64,000 nt of DNA from Pomacea canaliculata. Lineage: Eukaryota > Mollusca > Gastropoda > Architaenioglossa > Ampullariidae. The position numbers were made by a program, and so were the translations under genes. The notes beneath the pieces are model-generated. The model ran no database searches. It was not told the DNA's origin and saw only the letters and a program-made list of their open reading frames with translations. Where the stretch lies: assembly GCF_003073045.1 (NCBI RefSeq), contig NC_037603.1:11719692-11783691 (forward strand), read 5' to 3'. Shown here piece by piece: positions 14,101 to 27,048 of this stretch (its first letter is position 1; each line of letters starts with the position of its first letter).

Positions 14101-17100
14101 TATTACTTTGTCTGCATAGTTGTTTCTTCCATACTTCGTAGTCTATCCATGTCTCCTACTTGTCTTAAGCACTGAGAGCATGCTCTTTCGTGAGGGTGAT
14201 CATGTGCAATATAAATCACACATTTTTATTATTATTCCTATGCCAGGTGCTAAGCCTTTGCCATTTTGGTCATGGTCATCAAGTGTACATCCACCCTGTT
14301 CATCTGGTGATGGTTTTTTTGAGTCTTGCTGCTTGTGTTGCCATCACAGTCATCATCGATGATATGTGGAATCAGGAATGGAAGACAATTTACTTTTCCT
14401 TTCAGGTTTGTACAGCATAGCTGATCATATCACACATTTTAAGGAAAATATTAATGTGCATGGAAGCATATTGATGATATATATGTGATCTTGAGCGTTG
14501 GTAACCCTACAGGGATTAAGACTAATAAGGGAGATAAACATTGCTGGAGTGTCAGCCATCATATTTGCTCAGTCCTTCCTCTTCCCTTTGTGTCTTTTGC
14601 TCTTGCATATGATAATTTCTCAGATATTGTTCTCGTGGTAATAGACGTATATTAAAATTTAGTGTTTGGTGGCTTGGAGACATTGGTAACACTTTAGAGA
14701 AAATATTCCTCAGGTCAATTACCCCAACCAAAACTGAACTGGAACTGAATAGACTTTCTGTTTATTGTGTGTCTTGGCATTTCAGATCTGGGGGCCTTTT
14801 TTACAAATTGGAGCAGTTCTTTTACTGACATCTTTAACATGGCTCATCTCATACAGCTGGTACAAACTCTCACATAAAGGTAGGCAATGAAATATGTCTT
14901 GCTGTTTCTTTGGAGTGCAGTCCTTAATTAAATATGTGTGTCCAAAATACAAAGCATTGCTCTGTGCTAGACATAATCATGAATCTGACTGTTAATGATT
15001 AACTGTAATTGCTTAGAGAGTGGAGTGAAAGGCATGTTGGACCACAGTTTCATCTGTCCTGTAGCTTGAGATGATCGTTTGACTGAACTTGCGCTATTAT
15101 GGTTGCAGGGTGGCAGTTACTGTGGCTATTTGTATTCTTGGGGCTGACTGTGGTATTGTATACAGTGCCCCTCTACATACACTGCCCATGTTTAACATCA
15201 TCTGTGCCACCCAAACCTCGATTGTTTGGCCATCGAGGGGCAGAAGGGGTAAGATACAAGTAGCATAACATATAATTAGATCATGGTAGGAAATACCACT
15301 CTTGGCCAAACGTGAGACCAAACCCATCTATATTATTTTTTAAATATATTTTGTATAAATTTTTTAAAAGGAATTAATGGATTTTGTAAGTGTATTGAAA
15401 CTTGGTGAAATGAGGAGATGGAGGAAAGCTTTTTTTCAATCAATCTTGATTTCATATTTTATTTCAGATTGCTCCAGAAAACACTATGATGTCATTTCAG
15501 AAAGCAGCGAAGGCTGGCCTGTATGGACTGGAGAGTGATGTGAAAATAAGGTGAGAGGTGTAGCTGCTCAACATTTAGTGTCAAGTCTTGTTGTGTCCAC
15601 TGACTTCAGTTTAATTTTTTTTTGTGGGAAAGTGCTTTCACCTGCTGTTAATTGAGTACAATGTCGAGATATAAAGAGCAGGATGTGTCATAGTCCATAT
15701 AAATCGGGCCAGAAGTTAGTTGGCAGTTGGTTATTTTTCCTTTCTTATCTGGGAAATGGCTGCTCGGCACTAGAGGGGGATGGGTATGGGTATTAAAATA
15801 AATTCCTGCTTGTGTATTTCTTTGACTGTTTTGTCTAGTTCTCACTTGAGAGTGCTTGTTTATTTCCCTTTCTAGCAATGATGGTGTTCCCTTTCTGCAT
15901 CATGATGATACGCTGCAGAGAACAACAGATGTCGCCTCAGTATTTCCTGACAGAGCAAATCATGACTGCAGCATGTTCAATCTGTCTGAGCTTCAGCTGC
16001 TTAATGCTGGCAGCTGGTTTTTAGAGGTGAGGAGCAAGTAATTATGTGTGAATACATGTGTGTGTACTGTGCATCTGCATGCATGTGACTTAATATATTG
16101 CACCTTTGGCAGGATTTACATTGCCTTAATGTCATTCAGTATCATTTAGACAATCTCAATCTTTCATTTTCTTAATCAAGACTAATTTTTGGCTGCAGGA
16201 AGATCCATTTGGTACAGCTGGAAGTTTGTCAGATGAAGATCGTGAGATGATTAGACAGCAAAAGATTCCCACACTGGCACAGTTTCTGGATTTTGCCAAT
16301 GAAACCAACAAGGCTGTCATGTTTGATGTGCGATTACCTCCCTGGGGGCATCCATATGCTTCTTCTGCCTTGACATTGTCATTCAGACAGTCAAGAATTC
16401 TTCTTTTGATGTATCTAAAGTAAGATTGCTTGCTCCTGCATTCAGAAATTATATAAATATAAAGGTTCTTTTTACGCTTTCATGATCCAACACCACTATC
16501 TGTTCTTTTCTATTTTTCAGTTGTTGTTTTTTTCTCTATACTTTTGTTTACTCCAGGCTTCATCATCATGCAATATGTCAGTCTGATGCTCACTTATTAA
16601 AGACTTCTTGTTTTATGTAAGTTTCCACAAGATGTAAGAAGCATTTAATCTTTTAAGATAAAATATTTTTATGTATTTTGTCGTTATATTTATAGTCATG
16701 TCCTGCTTAAAGCTGCATCTGACATTTGCAGCTTGCAATATTAAAACGTTTCTATTTGTATATTTGAGCTAATAATATGATTTAAGCAAACCTATTTTTA
16801 AGCTTGTTACTGTGGTAAATAAGAGTTTAACTGTTTTTTCCCCCTTTTATAATATAGCTTTACTGGCTGGTTAATAACAAGTCACAGCCTGCACCTCCAG
16901 GAGCATATCTGACACTGGGATTAGAAGCAGACTGGACATTGTCAAGTGTCCAAAAACACAACCTAACGAGTGTCAACACACCCTACTTTAAAGTTAAGGA
17001 GCAGGACTTCAGGTCAGTTAAATTTTACAATTATAATTTTATATAATCATTTTAGCATTTCTGTTTTGTATAGCTATTCTGCACACAAAATCCAAAGGCA

Positions 17101-18937
17101 TTTAATCCTTGTCTGCCAGTCATTTAATAATAATAATAAATGCAAAATTTGTAAAGCGCATACTCACACTCCTAAGGAGCATGCTTTTAGCGCTTAAGAA
17201 CAAGAATGAAACATGGACAGCATACGAGAGGACAGGAAAACAAACAAATAAAAATATCACACTTAATGCAAGCATGCAGCTAATAATCAGGTAAGAAAAA
17301 AACCCAAATTAATTTCCACTTGTAACCTTCTATGTGCCTACCTACCAAACCATACTAGAAATTTATAGAATAAATGTGCTTGGTTGCTGGCAGCAAGGTA
17401 TTTAAGAGGAGATTCTTCAAACACCTAGTTGGCTATTGTTGAGATACTAACACCATGAGATACTAAAACCTATTCTAATAGAAGATTTTTTTTTAAATTT
17501 ATTTTTCAGGTATTAGTTTAAGATTTCTGCTTAGGTGCCTCCCCATGTTCATGCCATTAGATATGTATGATAAAGAGGACATAATTTGGAAACTGCAAGA
17601 TTTTAGAAAGCAGTTCAATAAAAATTCATATCCTGTTTTAACTGCTAAGGTAGAATGATATTTCATGAGAGCATTACAAACATCAAGTGGCCTGAATATT
17701 GTGTAATGCAGAGATGTGTTGGATAACAACATCAGTACTAATGTCTGGACGATCGACTCCCCTTGGTTTTTCTCCTACTTTTGGTGCTTGGGAAGTACAT
17801 CTGTTACCACTCGTCGCATTGATTGGCTAGCTCCGATGTCGAATCCAACTTGGACCATGGTGAGCAGAAAGCTTTTATGAGTTATCTGACTTTTTTTTTT
17901 TTCTAATTTGTTGTTAAGCAGGCTGTGTTCAGTATATGACGAGAAATTTAATCACTATTCTGTTATGTGGTAAACTTGCTGAAAAGACTTAACACTAAAA
18001 TACACTTCTGTGCTCAGTCCCCCACTGGTTATCGGATTCTTTGGATTACTGTGGATGTGATATCTGGTGTTATCATCATCATCATTTTTATTGCACAAAG
18101 GTGAGACAAGCAGCATTGTCCTTCTATTTGTCTCCCTCTCTACTAAATAGGGAAAACAAAGAGTTACTCTCAACTCACATGTATGCACAGTGATGGCGAA
18201 AGCGAAAAAAAACCCAAAATCCTATCCCTCTGTTTCGCTCACATTTATTTTTTATTAGAATTATATAAAGTTTTGATAATTTCTAAGTACTCCTAAAACA
18301 GTTAAATGACTTATGATATAAAGTTTTTAATTATATTGAGTGGCATTTTCTAATAAGCAGGGTTTGATTTTTTTAATTTTAAAATTAAAAAGGGAGCTGT
18401 ATTGTGAGAGTTAAATATAGTACTTGTAATTGTATTTTGAATCAGCAATTGAGGCACATTTATTTATTTTCAAAAGTATAATGTTTAAATTTCATTGCAC
18501 ATTCATTCAAGTTCATTAAAGTAACATAATTAGTCTGTTTGAAATATGTAAATGAGGTATTATATGTTTTGCACTTAACTTTGGATCATCAGCTTTACAA
18601 ATATCTTCACATTTGAATGTATGCCTTGGATGTTTATTGTGGGATTTTTCCTTCTCTGTTCAGAATTAGACTGTTCGGAACTCCATTTAATCCTGAATCT
18701 ATCTCCTTGACTGCGGCACGCAAAGCTTGCATAGACCGTTCTCGAAACATGAAAGAGAAACTGCTGCGTGATGGCATTATTGACCCAGTAGATGACCCTG
18801 AAGGTCAGGGTGCAGGGGTTGTGAACCATCCAGCAGCCTATTCCATGTCGTCACTTCCTACCCCACCATTTGAGGATCCTCCTGCATTGCAAGGAGGACC
18901 CATAACTGAGCCAGACAGGAGATATAATGTGGAGTGA
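8192..18937 (+). CDS. GDPD5: Six-pass membrane glycerophosphodiester phosphodiesterase (GDPD5/GDE2 type)
   Basis: Coding exons: 8192-8311 (acceptor at 8142), 12164-12267, 13371-13464, 14247-14405, 14786-14879, 15109-15248, 15468-15550, 15876-16026, 16199-16419, 16858-17012, 17712-17859, 18018-18100, 18664-18937. All have GT/AG borders and compatible phases. The N-terminus (FQYYRHNYCLICMTGLLGCRW) resembles the GDPD5 start; this supports ATG 8192 over 8180. Hydrophobic segments sit in exons 2-6. The GDPD domain begins at LFGHRGAEGIAPENT (exons 6-7) and continues with LESDV and FLHHDDTLQRTTD, so the HR...PEN, ExD and HD catalytic/metal positions are present. A last membrane segment (VISGVIIIIIFIA) precedes a cytosolic tail. 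About 608 residues, like the family. Family members hydrolyse glycerophosphodiesters or GPI anchors outside the cell. Exon 9 needs one extra base near 16358-16372 to stay in frame. GDPD2/GDPD4 are related, so the exact paralogue is uncertain. Confidence 0.92.
9571..9604. repeat. CA microsatellite followed by poly-A
   Basis: A CT/CA dinucleotide run passes directly into 19 A residues. It lies in the intron after GDPD5-like exon 1. Minus-strand open frames over it are low-complexity artefacts. Confidence 0.8.
12592..12618. repeat. Poly-T tract
   Basis: About 27 consecutive T residues followed by GTTTG repeats, in the intron between GDPD5-like exons 2 and 3. It may be the reverse-strand tail of a retroposon. 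Confidence 0.8.
14438..14512 (+). repeat. 76-bp dispersed repeat, copy A
   Basis: It runs from TTTAAGGAAAATATTAATGT to GGTAACCCTACAG and lies in the intron after GDPD5-like exon 4. It is nearly identical to 19288-19364, differing at a few positions in the ATAT-rich middle. Confidence 0.85.
16358..16372 (+). other. Frame break in GDPD5-like exon 9
   Basis: Upstream codons read the conserved DVRLPPWGHPYAS. Downstream, the sensible frame (LDIVIQTVKNSSFDVSK, then donor AAA|GTAAGA at 16419 and LYWLVNN in the next exon) is displaced. One missing base within the CTTCTTCTG stretch would restore family-like sequence and the correct phase. It is either an assembly indel or a real mutation. Confidence 0.8.
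17125..17215 (+). repeat. ATA-repeat-linked SINE-like element
   Basis: An (ATA)n run is followed by a TTTGTAAAGCGCATACTCAC block and then GCATGCTTTTAGCGCTTAAG. The paired GCGC/AGCGCT blocks next to trinucleotide repeats resemble short interspersed elements common in molluscs. It lies between GDPD5-like exons 10 and 11. A looser relative may be present near 58960-59040. Confidence 0.45.
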
Positions 18938-20000
18938 TCTCTCTTAAAAATGAGTATTGGGAATATTTTTTGCTTGTGGATAAACTTTATGACAGGTTTA
19001 AAAGGATTATTTTGTTATTTGTCATTTTCTTTGTACTGTTCTCTTTCTGTCACACACACATACTCAAGTATGTGCACTTACAATAACAAAATATAAATGT
19101 TATATTGCATTTAAACCCATTCCTGGTCCTAATCCAAAATTGCTATTTTAAACATTGATTTTTGCTAAGATTATATGTGACCAGGAGTTTGAGTTTTAGG
19201 TTAGGATCCAGCTAAGGCCTGTTCTTATCCTCGCGGGGCCCGAGGCATAGCGTATGTGCGGGGCTCTTGACACCACGATCACCACTGTTTAAGGAAAATA
19301 TTAATGTGCATGGAAGCATATTGATAATATATAAGTGTGATCATGACCGCTGGTAACCCTACAGATACCTCATCTGAATGCCCCTAAGCACATCTCTGGG
19401 CCTAACCACTTGTCAGGTAGATCCTTGAATATCTCAACCAAAATTTGTCTTTAACTGTTAATGAATAATTTTGATTCAGTTTGTTTTGTAAGCATACTAA
19501 TGCAGCATGCTGTTAATAATTTTGTTGAATACCAGTTTTGTTGGTGTTTTTGAAGGGCAAATCGGGTGTGTTGCAATGACAGATATGTTAGTAGAAATGA
19601 GATGATTAAATACTTTCTGACTTGATACACTATTTTCTGTTCAAATTGCTTGTCAGAAAAAAATTTTCCACATTAGTGGGAGAATCACAAATGAAAATAC
19701 TCTGGCTATAGGTGGTTGTTCAGGAAAGGAGTTTAGCAGAGGAAGAACAGGACATATACCTTTGAAGTTACTATATTTATTGAGGAGAGATCAAGACTAA
19801 TATCATTCACGTGATATGTATCTAGCATTGATTAAATATAATTGTGTTTACTTTGGTACAATCCAAATAGCTTGCACAAATTTGAAGCCACCCAGGAAAT
19901 TTCCTCATGAGTTTTCTTCCTTTCCTTGACACTCATTTCTGCTTAGAAAATAAATGTGTGCATGTCATAGTAGCAAGCAGTTGAGTTTATTTTTTAACAT
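18938..20000 (+). other. Probable 3' UTR of the GDPD5-like gene
   Basis: The stop codon ends at 18937, and no further coding exon is seen downstream. Candidate AATAAA signals occur at 19949-19954 (followed by GT-rich sequence) and 21382-21387. The region also includes the second copy of the 76-bp repeat. The true cleavage site cannot be fixed from sequence alone. Confidence 0.4.
19288..19364 (+). repeat. 76-bp dispersed repeat, copy B
   Basis: It is almost identical to 14438-14512 and lies in the same orientation, downstream of the GDPD5-like stop codon. No terminal inverted repeats or target-site duplications are obvious. It is either a small retroposed piece or a local duplication. Confidence 0.85.
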
Positions 20001-23000
20001 CTCACCATCAAAATGTAATGACAACCAGCACGACCAAAAAAGTGGGAGGCTGTGCAAACTTTTTGAGAGAATAATTTGGAAACACAAAACATAAGGGACG
20101 AAACTGAACATTCTACATTGCTTAGCTGTTCATGATATCCACATGATTCCCTCCACTTACGCTCCCCAAAGCATTGAGTTTTATGCAAGGTAACTTAAAC
20201 TAAAATTGTGACATTGGTGGCGTTCATATCGTGAAAAAAAAAAATGTCGTATTTTCAAAACTTGTTTATGCTATGTTCACTTACAGCTTTCCTTTATGAC
20301 TAAGCTGTGTAGCATCATTGGTTGCTAACTAGAATTTTATGTCATTACACAGCTTCATTGTTGTGCTAGTGAATGAGCACCCTACACACAGTGTTATTTG
20401 CTGTATAATACTGTTGCATCAGTAGGCAGTGAACATAGATTGGGTGTCAACTATCATTGATTGAGAGACAGTGTATTAAAGATTAAAAGAGGTGAATCTT
20501 ATTAGGGTGATTGTGGTACAAGAATGGGCTGCCTGTATCTGTCATTCTCTGGGGTATGGGAGGAAGGATGCATGCTTGCGTTGGTGTCTTTATGTCCTGC
20601 TGGATGTCAGAGTGAATATGATAAATTGTGGCTTCTTGGACATCAGTCCATGTCTATCACTAAAGCGATATACTCATATGATCATATTCAGCTGTTTTTG
20701 TTCTGTTTAAGTATTTGCACACAAAGAAACATATCAGCATTTTAGCACCCTGTGAATAATTGATCTAATTTATTATTTACATACTCGACTGTTGAACTTA
20801 AGTATACTTGTGGCCTTTGGCTTGGGCTTACAATTTTTGTACTTGCTGAATCTGAAGATGAGTATCATTGGAGGGGTGGGATGCACATCTTAGCTCTTCT
20901 CTGATTCCGGGCAATATTTTGTCTATGGCTTTTGACAATATTTTTATATTACAAATTTCAGATTTGATGAAATATTTGCCAGTTTTCACAAGCGAGCTTG
21001 CTTGTTGATTTTGTACAAATATGATATGTTGCATGTTGACCTTGTGTATACAGTGAGCTGAAGTGGTTCCATTCTGCAAATGTATCTGAATTTGGTTTTT
21101 ACCTTTTACTTCATGTCTTATGCAGTCTATGGGTGTTGAGCATATATATGTATGTGAGAAAGAGATGAGGAGGCAAAGTTTGTCGTGTAATGTATTTATG
21201 GTGTATCAGCCTACCAAATACCATTTTTTTTACAAAATTTGGTAAGAAATATAAGTATATTTGTCAGTATCTTTTTTGTTGCATCACATAGGGTCTTACA
21301 AGTGGATAAAAATTTGCTTTGCTTTCCTTTTCTCATCAGATAAAAAATGAAGAATATAATTTAATGCCCTAGGTAATAGAAAATAAAGCTTAAGCTCTTG
21401 CAGGGACATTGTCATTCTAGGGAGGGTGATGAACATTAAAGTTCTCCATTTGTGATTGATCTGCACCAGTGTCCACCATAGAAGATCTTAAATTCTTGTG
21501 ATAAGACACTGAAAAGTATCAGCCAGAGGAGTTAAACCTTGACAAGAGATGTTGCCTCTTAAAAAAAAAAAAAATTTTTTTTGAAGCAAAATAGCATCTC
21601 TTTATATGTTGTTGGGTGAAGAGATTTTCTTGTGTGAAAACCCACACATTTATGGCTGTGTTTTGCAACAAATTAATTTCAACCAAATTTGCAAAATAAT
21701 GCATTGTCAAAGTAACATTTGGGCCATATTACAGGTGCATTTTTTTGTGGGAAATTTGGTATTGGTGAATGGATTTATTTATTTGATGCTTTTACTAATT
21801 TCTTGTTGTGTCGGATCGCGAATTGTTGATGTCTGTGTGCTCGTGTACACACTTATGGACAGCTGTATTTCATGAATTGTTTTTAAGTAAGTTTTTTTTT
21901 TGGTAATCTATGTTGGCTTCTCCTTCTGTCATAAAACTATTTTTTTTAATTTCCTGCCAGCGTTCTACAGTAGCCATCAAAGGCTGATTAGAAATTTTTT
22001 GAAGATTGACATTGTTGTGAAAGTCGGAAAATGATATTCGAAGTCGTATGTGGCCTAACCCTGAGTCATAATAGAAAAAGAAGTGGGTGGCCTTGACTTA
22101 GGAAAATAGGAAAACTTAAAATTGTTCCCTTTATTTTCTCGCCGTTTTTTTTTTTTTTTTTTTTACTTTTGAAATGATGTGACTTTTTTTGCTACAAGCA
22201 CAATGTACAAGATTATTTGTGGGTTTTTTGTGTGTGTTGTTTCTCACTTTTTAATGTCAACATCCAGACATATTAACATGACAACATGGAATGACCGCAT
22301 ATATCTTGGGTTATTGTATTTTATGTTAATTTGCTGTTAAATCTGTGTACATTACCATCATTGTTAAGCATATTTATTGAGCAATGCATGTAATTTGAGA
22401 AAACTTCAATGTTGAGGATAGGTGGCTGGCCTTGGCTAGACGGGTCGTCTGGTTGTCATTGTGGAAAGTGAATGTGCTAGACACTTCGTAGCTTCACTAT
22501 TTATTAATGCATAAGAGACATGCTTTTTCAACCACCATTATTTATAACAGACTTTGTGTTTTGAAGAAAACTGTCTTTTGCAATATTTTCTTAAAATTGT
22601 TTTTTGCATCCTTAAATATGCCCGACACCTTTTAACTTCTGAAGCTAACAGTTTGTGAAAATCAAAACCCAGTCTTTCTCCACAAAAATGTCAAAATTTT
22701 CATTTATTATGTAGCAATAGTCTTATATCTATATCAGAGACTACCTGGTTTCACTAAATGTGAGAATCTAAGCCAAACGATGCAGATAACAGGTTTTTTT
22801 TTTTTTTATTGTCAGCATAGGCATGTCATTAGCTTTTCAGTCTGACAACATACAACATTCATGGTTTTCTTCAAAAGGTCTCAACTTTTAACAAAACTAT
22901 ATTGGCATTTTTTTTATTTTTACAAATAACATTTAACAGCATCTAATGTTTGATTCCCTCCAGTAACAAAAAAAAACCACAGCTTACATGAGCTTTTATT

Positions 23001-25650
23001 AATGTGAAAAAGGTCTTCAAAATATTGCATCTAATCATAAAATTCATTTTAATGATGTGTTTTTATGGGATAGGATCATCTATCATGCTTTAAATAGTTT
23101 TTGACTTTGAGTGAGTCTGCCACCATAAAATAATTGTGCTGCATGCGTGCTTGAATGAGTGAGTGAGCAGATAAGCTAAATGAAACATGATCTTTGTACA
23201 TGACACTATGAAGAGTTGTATTTGACCTAGGATCTCTGTGATATAAAATGTCCCTTTTTTTCACATTATGTCAACATCACCCATAGCTCACCACAAGGTT
23301 AAGTCGTACTGCATTCATTTATCTTAAGGGAGTTTTTTTTTTTTTTTTTTGGTTTATGCTGTTTTCCATTATTGTAATTGTGTTTATATTGTTTTTAAAG
23401 CATTCCGTTTTCATGCTGTAAACAAGAAGATTGTAAATGCTGCCTGCTCGAACAAATCATATGTTCATCACCATATGCATTATGGATGAATAGAAAGTCC
23501 AGCATTATTGGTAATCTGCATGTATTTATTTATCAAAAATTGTCTAGACATGGAATATTTCTGAAGGCCAAATAGCTCATAAATAATTTCACATTAAAAC
23601 GTTTTGTCTGTTTAATGTGTATGCATCCATGCCAGTGTGTGTGTTAGCACGTTAATGCATGCACAGCAGAGTATCAATTGTGCAGCATCAAGTCCAAAGA
23701 ACGTGAGAAATAGCAATTTCTCGTTAACCATATCAACTGGGAAACTAAAACAATTGAACTGGGATTTTGTTTTCTGGAAAATTGATGTACTTGAAGGACC
23801 TTGACTAACATAGAGTAATTTGTTGAGACACAAATCATCTCCTTAATTGCCATTTTGGTTCACAGTGTTACAAGTTATGGCTTTATGTGAGGGAGATTGT
23901 ACGCAAGAGATATTGAATTGTTTTCATTTATGTCCTGCTTGATTAGACCTATTTCAACCTTTGAAAATTATTCATTTATTTACTGAGCCTGCAATAAACG
24001 TTCCATACAAAATTCTAAATCATTTAGATTCATCACACAATAGCTGGTACAATGAGCAATTGATATTTCTCCAGCTTACGTAGGCGAGGAGTAGGATAAA
24101 ATTACCAGTTTGCTCCTTGTTCAAGGCTAAATACTCTAACGAAAGCACTCGCCCAGCAGTTGTACTACTGTTAACGAAGAGTAATCTGTGGAATGTAAGC
24201 AGCACATCAGCTTTTGTTGGTTTATCGTGTTACGAACAGTCGATGATGAACTTTGTACAGGGAACATTCAAGATAGCCAAAGGTGATTGTGTATCTTCCT
24301 GTGCATCACGTTGTCCATTGTAAGCGTGGCCTACTGTTGACGATACAAAGGGATGCATTCTTTATTTTATTTATTTATTTTGTAAGCACTGTAGTGACAG
24401 ATTAGTCACAAAACGATCAAAGACTTTTTATTTGGTGGAGGATGAATAGCAGTAAGCCCGGTCTGAATAACGAGGCAAGAGTTTGCCCAATAAGCTGACC
24501 ATTATACCCTCTTAGGGATACATTACTTTCCACCTCCTCGTCCTCACTACCCTATCGTTGACCGATTTTCGCAAGTAGTTGACAGATATGCGATGTGTTC
24601 ATCGGTGACGACTGACAGCCATGCAGCGTGCGGTCCACTCCCACCTTTAGCAGGTGTGAATAGCGAACCAGTAAATTCCCAAACTCTTGATACAAGCGCA
24701 TGCGAGGAGAGTAAAGTAGCTGTGTGGTATCCGTCGGTTATGTTGATACTTCTGACTCCGACAGTTTCTAATGATGCCACTTATCCCGCTCATCTTGCCT
24801 TTGGTATTCGTCCAACATCAATGGCGTCCAGATGAAACCTCACCCGACGGTGACGATAATCGGACCTAAGCATCGACGATGCCAGCATCCATCGGCTGTT
24901 TGTAACTGATGTCGGAGGAAAAGTTTTTTAATGAATTTGTGTCAAGGTGTGCGGCGTGAGATATTGTCCATTAAAAGTCGTCTGCTCTTCTACGCCATTC
25001 CACGACCTAGTGTCTTCAGAAAATCCTCTAATATGTCGTTTATCATCTGCGTCTTTTCGCCATTTCGGCTTACATAAGGTTTTCATAAGAATGGTCAACT
25101 GTGGGACAGCTGGGGAAACCTGTATACTGGTTCATCAAGGAGGATGGCCCGAGCCATCGGCCTCATCAGTCGGGCCCACTATAACCACCATGCAGTCTAT
25201 GGCTACCTCCTCTGCACATCCTGAAACACATTAACCGTGACTGTGTCTCAAACTGTTGTTTTCTCTTCCCGAAGGTTATAAATAATATAGTAATAAATGC
25301 CAGTCGTGTAACATAAGCTCTTGAAGTCTTCTCGGTTTGAAAAGACCATCGGATCCATTGCCTACATGGCTCGTCACAGCTGGACACACTCGGTCAACTT
25401 GAGCCACGGTAGCTGGCATGTTCCACCTCTTTGTGCTTTCCCATGTTTCACGTGACTTTTCTCTCGAAACATCTATTAATCATGGTTCTTTTATCTGTTT
25501 CTGCAAAACTTTCAGTGTTGCATCAACTTCACTCATTGTCAAAAAACTAACAGGAACCTGAACACTGCACCATCATAAAGCCTTGCTTTGGCAGCTGCCT
25601 TTGCGTATGACAACAAATTGTGTTCTCATTAATATTCATGGGACCTTGGT
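20000..25650. other. Intergenic stretch without a recognised gene
   Basis: Open frames here are short (at most about 95 codons), overlap on both strands and show no family I recognise. Poly-T/A tracts occur near 21560, 22148, 22796 and 23333. Base composition becomes richer in CpG after about 24500. No RNA gene was identified. Confidence 0.5.
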
Positions 25651-25679
25651 GTCGTCTAGGTGCCTCTTGATATTGTTTT

Positions 25680-26045
25680 CTCGCGGTGCTCTCTCGCCAT
25701 TGTTATCCCACCGTTTACCCGAATAATTTATGTACCTTTGATCCATGCTTTCTTCTAAACAGCCAATCAAATTATTTATGCACAAAGTGATTCGAGCATA
25801 AAACCCTTTCGCTGGAACAGCCAATCAGAGCGCTGATGTGTAACGGCTCGTGACCGGTCTAGTCATCACATAACCCCAAATGAGGTAGACGAACCATGAT
25901 TTAGCACCTCCATTCTCTCTCACTCCCTTCAAGGGACAGACAAACACAGACAGACAGACCTGCCAACAACCACTACAACATACATTGCGCCGTTACAGTT
26001 GTTTCCTTCCACATGTGGATGACGAATTCAGAATATTTACAATGG
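25680..26045 (+). promoter_or_regulatory. Promoter- or enhancer-like patch with CCAAT and CATAAA motifs
   Basis: CCAAT boxes (GCCAATCAAA near 25762, GCCAATCAGAGCG near 25819) flank a CGAGCATAAAACCCT element near 25794 that could act as a TATA-like box or a CDX/posterior-Hox site. Two more TTTATG motifs lie nearby. A related CGAGCGTAAAACCCT sits near 30147 beyond the zinc-finger gene. No downstream gene start is convincing; an ATG at 26041 opens only a short frame. Confidence 0.3.
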
Positions 26046-26099
26046 GCTTCTCGGAAGACATAATGTCTACGTACATCTCAGGTCACTTACTATATATAA

Positions 26100-27048
26100 A
26101 AAAAATTATTGTATGCGACTCAGAAATATCAGTTGTATAAACTCATTAAAAGATTACAAGTCAAATGTATTTTGTAAGTTTATTTATAAACTTATTTCAA
26201 TGACAAACTCACAAGCTCATTTACAGACGTAAGCAGTTAAGATTAGTTATAACCTTAACTTATGATCCTCCCTTCAGGTACTAGCCTGGTAATCAGTTTG
26301 TAGGTGGGTGTGAAGTTTTAGCTCGACTTTGGAGATTACTAACAAGGTAATCATAAACAGCTTGAACTTACATTAGTCTTGGTGGTGACCAGCTCGAATA
26401 TATTGTATTCAATGACACTGTACATACCCGCAGACATACAAGGACATCGTATAGACCCAACTGAGCCAATAATTTCCTTTACTCTGATTTTCCAACTCGA
26501 AAGTTGACAGACCTTATGGAAGAGCGCTTTCCTGTTTTCTAGTATTCCCTTGTCAGACTGTTACTGTCAGTCTAGTTTTGGTGGGTGGGGCAAATGACTA
26601 ATCATAAGCAATGAGTCTGAAGTGGTAATTTGAATTGTCTAAAACTTGTAGCACAATGAAGTTCGATACTGTCCGATTGAGAAAACATGGAATTCCGAGC
26701 TATACATTCATGCAGGACCAACAGACTGAGGATATCTTTTGTTGTTTCGATCCTGCGACTTCTGGGTGTTAGTGTGTGTGAAACATGAATGTTTGAATCT
26801 GTTTGGCAGATATGGATAGGTTGTGGTATTGTTTTATGCTTTCATATCGAGCTGCCCTGTATTCCCCTCTGAGATAAATAATGTGTTATCATACAGTGCT
26901 ACTTTTGTAGCTATCTTACCACCAAGCTGACTACTAGATATCTTGCCATAGAGGTGGTGACCCAGTCGCACAGGCCTCAGGTCGACGCGAATGTATTTTA
27001 TTTAGGTTTCAATATTCCACGTGTTTGTTTGTTGGTTAATGTGTTTAT
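26100..27048. other. Region downstream of the zinc-finger gene
   Basis: No gene is seen. It contains a short palindrome near 26178-26196 and probably includes the 3' UTR of the minus-strand zinc-finger gene. I could not choose a polyadenylation site with confidence. Confidence 0.35.

Noticed and set aside
18369-18391. Perfect AT-only palindrome
   Set aside because: Expected by chance in A/T-only sequence within an intron.
24547-25390. Several open frames on both strands in a CpG-richer stretch
   Set aside because: Mutually overlapping and unrecognised; peptides lack domain features.
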